A stretch of DNA of 64,000 nucleotides from Proteiniclasticum sp. (GTDB taxonomy: Bacteria; Bacillota; Clostridia; Clostridiales; Clostridiaceae), in the NCBI RefSeq assembly GCF_003514505.1, contig NZ_DOPX01000016.1:186001-250000 (forward strand). The letters run 5' to 3'. The notes beneath the pieces are model-generated. The model searched no databases. It was not told the origin of the DNA and was given only the letters and a program-made list of their open reading frames with translations. The position numbers and the translations under genes were made by a program. Below are positions 59,681 to 64,000 of this stretch, piece after piece. How positions within the stretch are numbered: position 1 is the stretch's first letter; every line of letters begins with the position of its first letter.

Positions 59681-62440
59681 ATGATGAGAAAAAATAAGAT
59701 GATCAGAAGGACCAGTATGCTGCTGCTGATTTTATTCCTGCTGTCCCCGATATTTTCGCTGGGAGACGTGATGGATACTCGGGCTGACAATGATGTGAAG
59801 CTCACAGTCCATTATCAGAGAAAGAATCAGGATTATGAGGGGTGGAATCTTTGGCTGTGGCCGAAAGGCGGTCAGGGAGAGCAGGTGGATTTCACAGGGG
59901 AAGATGACTTCGGAAAGACCCTGGAAGTGACGAAAAGCAGTGATTCCGGATCCTTTGGATTCATTGTCCGAAAAGGCAACTGGGACGAAAAGGATGTGGA
60001 CAAGGACCGGTTCATTCCCTTATCCAAAGCTCAGGATGGGGTTCTTGAGCTCTATCTGCTTGAAAAAGATGCAACCCTTTATTATACATTGGAAGAGGTG
60101 GACCTTTCCCCAAAAATCCTGAAAGCGGAGCTTACCACGATAAACAAGATCAAAGTGAACCTGTCTGTCCCTATGACGCTTCTCCATGACAGGAAGGAAG
60201 GTCTTAGCATTGTATCAGGAGATGAAGAGATGGAAATCGAAGCCATCTATTTCAGTGAAGGGGGAAGACCGGAGACGACGAGCTCTTTTGAGATTCTTCT
60301 GAAAGAACCTCTGGAACTAGGAAAATCCTATCAGGTGGCGAAAGAGGGCTATGGAGAAAAAGAGCTTCTCATGAGCGGCGTGTTCTCTACCAGTGCCTTT
60401 GAAAAAGCCTATCATTATGATGGAGACCTGGGTGCTCTTTATGAGAAAGAAGGAACCACCTTCAGGCTTTGGGCACCAACAGCGACAAAAGTAACCCTCA
60501 ATCTTTTCCAGAAGGGAGATACGGTGGAGGCTTTTGACCAGGTGGAAATGGAGAAGAAAGCGCAGGGCGTTTTTGAAACGGTCATTTCTGGAGACATGCA
60601 TGGCATCTATTACACCTACTCTGTAGAAAACCTGGGTCTTCTGCAGGAAGCGGTGGATCCTTATGCAAGAGCTGTGGGGGTGAATGGACAAAGAGCCATG
60701 GTCATCGACCTTACCCGTACCAATCAGGAAGGGTTTCAGGAGATAAAAAAGCCGGAGTATAAGGAGTATACAGATGCAGTCATTTACGAGCTTCATGTCC
60801 GGGACCTTTCTATCTCAGAGGATTCGGGTATTGTGAATAAAGGGAAATTCCTTGGTCTGACCGAGGAGGGAACCAAAGGTCCGGGAGGCGTTTCCACGGG
60901 ATTGGATCATTTGGTGGACCTGGGTATTACGCATCTTCATCTTCTGCCGTCCTTTGACTTCAGAAGTATTGATGAGACAAAACTTGAGGAGAATAACTTC
61001 AACTGGGGATATGACCCCCAGCATTTCAACGTGCCGGAAGGATCCTACTCCACAAATCCTTATGAGGGAGAAGTGAGAGTCAGGGAGTTCAAAGAAATGG
61101 TGGCAGCGCTTCATGAAAAGGACATCCGTGTAGTGATGGACGTGGTCTACAATCATACTGGAGCCTCAGGGGATTCAGACTTTTCAAAGATTGTTCCTGG
61201 ATACTACTACCGTATGAATGAGGATGGAAGCTTTTCCAACGGCAGCGGAACTGGAAATGAGACGGCATCGGAACGGTCCATGATGAGAAAGTATATTGTG
61301 GACTCCGTGGTGTACTGGGCGGAAGAATACAAAGTAGATGGATTCCGTTTCGACCTCATGGCCCTTCATGACATAGAGACCATGAAAGCCGTAAGAGAAG
61401 CCTTGAATGAAGTGGATCCGACGATTCTTATTTATGGAGAAGGGTGGACCGGGGGAGATTCCCCACTGCCGGACAAGGAAAAAGCCTTAAAGAGAAACAC
61501 CTGGAGAATGGAGGGCATTGCGGCATTTTCCGATGACATCCGAGATGGCATCAAAGGGCATGTGTTCACCGATGAAGACCGGGGATTTGTGAATGGTGGG
61601 GAAGCTTTGGAAGAAAGTGTGAAGTTTGGTGTTGTAGCTTCCATTGACCATCCTGAGGTCAATTATCAGGAAGTGAAATACTCCAAAGGCTTCTGGGCGA
61701 AAGAACCCAGTCAGACCATCACCTATGTGGAAGCCCATGACAATCTGACTCTTTGGGACAAACTGGCGATCTCTAATCCTGACGAAAGTGAAGAAGAGCT
61801 TAAGAAGATGCACCGCATGGCCAATGCCATCGTTCTCACCTCCCAAGGAATTCCTTTCCTTCATGCAGGCAGTGAGTTCCTAAGAACCAAGGAGGGGAAT
61901 CATAACAGCTACAATGCGCCAGATGAGATCAACCGCTTTGTCTGGGCAAGAAAGGCAGAATATCAGGAGAATGTGGAGTATATGAAGGGGCTCATTAAAT
62001 TAAGAAAAGAGCATCCCGCCTTCCGCATGGCGGAAGCGGAAATGGTGAGAGAGCATCTTTCCTTCCTGGAAATGCCAGAAATGTACATGGTAGGCTATAG
62101 GATAGAGGGAGCAGCACTAGGGGATTCCTTTGAAGAAGTTTTGGTGCTGATGAATGCAAATGCGGAAACCAAAACCTATACTTTGCCTGAAGGCGTTTAT
62201 GATGTCTATGTGGATGGAGAAAACGCAGGCACTGAAGTGCTCCGCACAGAAAAAGAAGAGGTTGAGGTTCCGGGGAGAACACTGCTTGTGCTTTCAAAAA
62301 GTGCAGGAAGCAGCAACCCTGTTGCCGAAGGGGGCGAATCAGGTAATCCGATGTATCTGTGGGCAGCGCTTTTCCTAGGTGCTGGTCTCGTCCTGGTAAT
62401 GCTTCTGGAGAGAAAGAAAAATCTGAAGAAGAGCGCATAA
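59681..62440 (+). CDS. pulA: Surface-anchored type I pullulanase
   Basis: 919 residues. Signal peptide (about 1-30), a CBM41-like starch-binding domain (about 37-130), a linker/Ig-like region (about 145-240), CBM48 (about 245-340) and a GH13 catalytic barrel (about 360-750) with the type I motif FNWGYDPQHFNVPEGSYS. Catalytic residues: Asp in DGFRFDLMALHD, Glu in IYGEGWTGG, Asp in VEAHDNLTLWD. The C-terminus has a single helix (PMYLWAALFLGAGLVLVML) and a basic tail but no LPXTG. It debranches starch or glycogen at the cell surface. Confidence 0.94.
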   Translation: MMRKNKMIRRTSMLLLILFLLSPIFSLGDVMDTRADNDVKLTVHYQRKNQDYEGWNLWLWPKGGQGEQVDFTGEDDFGKTLEVTKSSDSGSFGFIVRKGNWDEKDVDKDRFIPLSKAQDGVLELYLLEKDATLYYTLEEVDLSPKILKAELTTINKIKVNLSVPMTLLHDRKEGLSIVSGDEEMEIEAIYFSEGGRPETTSSFEILLKEPLELGKSYQVAKEGYGEKELLMSGVFSTSAFEKAYHYDGDLGALYEKEGTTFRLWAPTATKVTLNLFQKGDTVEAFDQVEMEKKAQGVFETVISGDMHGIYYTYSVENLGLLQEAVDPYARAVGVNGQRAMVIDLTRTNQEGFQEIKKPEYKEYTDAVIYELHVRDLSISEDSGIVNKGKFLGLTEEGTKGPGGVSTGLDHLVDLGITHLHLLPSFDFRSIDETKLEENNFNWGYDPQHFNVPEGSYSTNPYEGEVRVREFKEMVAALHEKDIRVVMDVVYNHTGASGDSDFSKIVPGYYYRMNEDGSFSNGSGTGNETASERSMMRKYIVDSVVYWAEEYKVDGFRFDLMALHDIETMKAVREALNEVDPTILIYGEGWTGGDSPLPDKEKALKRNTWRMEGIAAFSDDIRDGIKGHVFTDEDRGFVNGGEALEESVKFGVVASIDHPEVNYQEVKYSKGFWAKEPSQTITYVEAHDNLTLWDKLAISNPDESEEELKKMHRMANAIVLTSQGIPFLHAGSEFLRTKEGNHNSYNAPDEINRFVWARKAEYQENVEYMKGLIKLRKEHPAFRMAEAEMVREHLSFLEMPEMYMVGYRIEGAALGDSFEEVLVLMNANAETKTYTLPEGVYDVYVDGENAGTEVLRTEKEEVEVPGRTLLVLSKSAGSSNPVAEGGESGNPMYLWAALFLGAGLVLVMLLERKKNLKKSA

Positions 62441-62449
62441 AATAAACAT

Positions 62450-62500
62450 GGAACTAGAGTGGTATCTGGATGAGAACAGTACTTCTCTAGTTTTCCTTTT
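62450..62500 (+). terminator. Probable terminator after pulA
   Basis: AACTAGAG ... CTCTAGTT with a long loop, followed by TTCCTTTT. Moderate. Confidence 0.5.
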
Positions 62501-62557
62501 CAGAGAGGAAAGAAGACGGTACAATGGAAAAAATAAGCAGTAAAGGGGAAGAGCAGT

Positions 62558-64000
62558 GTGGAACCTCAGAATGTAATGCAGATCCGGAACGCCACAGAGG
62601 GCAATCTCAAAGGTATAAATCTGGACCTTCCAAAGAATCAGCTGATTGTGTTCACTGGTGTTTCAGGTTCCGGGAAAAGCACCCTGGCCATGGATGTGAT
62701 TTACCAGGAATGTCAGAGGCAATACCTGGAGGCCATGGGGTATCAGGGAATCAAGAAACCCAAAGTAGATGTGATAGAGAATGCATCGCCTGCCATCAAG
62801 ATTTCTCAGGATGCCTATCATAAAAATCCGAGATCCACCGTGGGCACCGTGACAAACCTTTACACAGATCTCAGAATGATTTTTGAAAAGCTCCATAAAA
62901 GGAGCTGTCCTCATTGTGAGGGAGAGATCTCTGCAGCAGATGCCAAGGAGAGACTGGTGAAGGTGCCCGGAGGATTTACCGTGTACATGGACTGTCCTTT
63001 GTGTGGAAAGGAAATGGAAAAACTTACCCGGAGCCATTTCTCCTATAATACAAGGGACGGAGCCTGTCCTAAATGCCAAGGACTGGGAGAAGTGCTGAAG
63101 ATCCATCACCGGGGGGTCATCCATGAGGAACTTTCTCTGGAGGAAGGCGCTGTAACCTATTGGGATCATGGTTATAAGGAGTATCAGGTGAACTCTGTCA
63201 ATGCGGCTTTCCGTTATTACGGAGAAAAACCCACAGGAAACAGACCTGTGTCTGAGTACAGCAAAGGAGAACAGATCCTTCTATTTTATGGTGCAGAAAG
63301 TGAAGAGGCGAAAGAGTTCTACAAAGACATTCCCCTGCCAAAGAAGGTTGCCGACGGAAGATTTGAGGGCATTCTGACGACCATCTGGAGAAGACTTCAG
63401 GATAAAGGAACCATGACCCCACAGCTGGAACCTTTTTTTGTGCGGGGAACTTGTGAAATCTGTCATGGAAATAAACTGAATGCTCTTTCTGCCGCCGTGA
63501 CCGTAGAAGGGAAAACCATCCCAGAGATTTCTTCGTATTCTCTGGAAGAGCTTTACCAGTGGGTAACAGACGTTAAAGACGAGATTGAGGATTCCAGAAA
63601 GAGTATGGTGGATGTGTTTCTTCTGGATATGGAAACAAAAATCAGAAGACTTCTTCATGCGGGCATCGGGTATCTGCAGCTGGAACGCCAGACCATGACT
63701 CTCTCAGGAGGAGAAGCCCAGAGGATGAAACTGGCCTCTATACTGGATGCCACCATCAGTGGAATCATCTACCTCATGGATGAACCTACCATAGGGCTTC
63801 ACCCGAAGGATACAGAAGGGATCATCGATATTCTCAAAGGTGTGAGAGACCATGGAAATACGGTCATTGCCATTGAACATGATATGGATGTGATGAGAGA
63901 AGCGGAACACATTGTAGACATGGGTCCTCTTGCAGGAAATCAGGGCGGAGAAGTTGTGGCAGCAGGTACAGTGGAGAAGCTGAAAGAAAACAAAGATTCC
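62558..64000 (+). CDS. UvrA-like ABC ATPase, partial (runs off the window)
   Basis: 481 codons visible from GTG 62558 (SD AAAGGGG), no stop in the window. First P-loop FTGVSGSGKST (32-42), zinc-binding CPHC and CPLC plus a CPKCQG and CEICHG, a UvrA signature LSGGEAQRMKLA and Walker B GIIYLMDEPTIGLHP. The order corresponds to the first half of a compact UvrA paralogue (about 750-850 residues), not the 940-residue housekeeping UvrA. Such paralogues are linked to drug or DNA-damage tolerance; role not provable. A 100-codon frame in another phase at 62524 is a shadow. Confidence 0.9.
   Translation, partial: MEPQNVMQIRNATEGNLKGINLDLPKNQLIVFTGVSGSGKSTLAMDVIYQECQRQYLEAMGYQGIKKPKVDVIENASPAIKISQDAYHKNPRSTVGTVTNLYTDLRMIFEKLHKRSCPHCEGEISAADAKERLVKVPGGFTVYMDCPLCGKEMEKLTRSHFSYNTRDGACPKCQGLGEVLKIHHRGVIHEELSLEEGAVTYWDHGYKEYQVNSVNAAFRYYGEKPTGNRPVSEYSKGEQILLFYGAESEEAKEFYKDIPLPKKVADGRFEGILTTIWRRLQDKGTMTPQLEPFFVRGTCEICHGNKLNALSAAVTVEGKTIPEISSYSLEELYQWVTDVKDEIEDSRKSMVDVFLLDMETKIRRLLHAGIGYLQLERQTMTLSGGEAQRMKLASILDATISGIIYLMDEPTIGLHPKDTEGIIDILKGVRDHGNTVIAIEHDMDVMREAEHIVDMGPLAGNQGGEVVAAGTVEKLKENKDS

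Noticed and set aside
62524..62823. 100-codon frame at the start of the UvrA-like gene
   Set aside because: It is in a different phase; the P-loop and zinc motifs are read from GTG 62558.

Overview
The window looks like a chromosomal piece of an anaerobic member of Clostridia (Bacillota). The signs are T-box controlled aminoacyl-tRNA and asparagine genes, consensus sigma-A promoters, strong Shine-Dalgarno (SD) sites, lipoprotein solute-binding proteins, FTHFS, Bcd/Etf-type flavoproteins, the tilS-hpt-ftsH order, and no respiratory genes. Genes for lacto-N-biose use, a surface pullulanase and arsenic handling fit a gut or similar glycan-rich anoxic habitat. Genus cannot be told from this sequence.

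Layout. 1-1.6 kb: end of a GNAT gene, a small membrane protein and an alpha/beta hydrolase. 1.7-15.5 kb: a divergent catabolic cluster. Leftward lie a MaoC hydratase, an acyl-CoA dehydrogenase and EtfBA. Rightward lie an NAD-type SDR, a KASIII-fold enzyme, a Liv-type ABC importer, a CoA-transferase, an alpha/beta hydrolase and a TetR regulator. Both divergent promoters carry the same 22-bp palindrome (AACATGAW-N6-TTCATGTT). Together the genes look like import, CoA activation and an (R)-specific beta-oxidation loop whose thiolase is a KASIII-fold protein.

15.5-25.1 kb: TraX, then a leftward operon with a B12-binding protein, a MacB-like exporter, class II photolyase, an unknown protein, DUF2177, a DAK2-DegV fusion and DUF1295. 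It diverges from an XRE-HTH/B12-binding regulator that has the CarH light-sensor motifs. I read this as a cobalamin-dependent light/photodamage regulon. 25.2-29.2 kb: ZupT, tRNA-Pro(GGG), arsRDA without a permease, and a zinc-ribbon protein. 29.3-35.5 kb: tilS, hpt, ftsH (with a 37-residue in-frame gap in the AAA core), an FlK-like thioesterase and fhs.

35.5-44.1 kb: an AraC regulator and a CUT1 ABC importer feeding lacto-N-biose phosphorylase, a sugar-1-P nucleotidyltransferase and N-acetylhexosamine kinase. 44.1-45.5 kb: a fluoride-type riboswitch controlling a cation/proton antiporter. 45.7-49.5 kb: coaX, dusB, greA, lysS. 49.6-52.9 kb: an AT-rich island with a PHP-SMC-like ATPase plus a small overlapping partner, bracketed by two copies of the same terminator; this is the best candidate for a little-described (defence-like) system. 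52.9-64 kb: asnA with an Asn T-box, tRNA-Asn, a Gly T-box and glycyl-tRNA synthetase, a DUF624-like protein, murD, pfk, pullulanase, and a UvrA-like gene running off the right edge.
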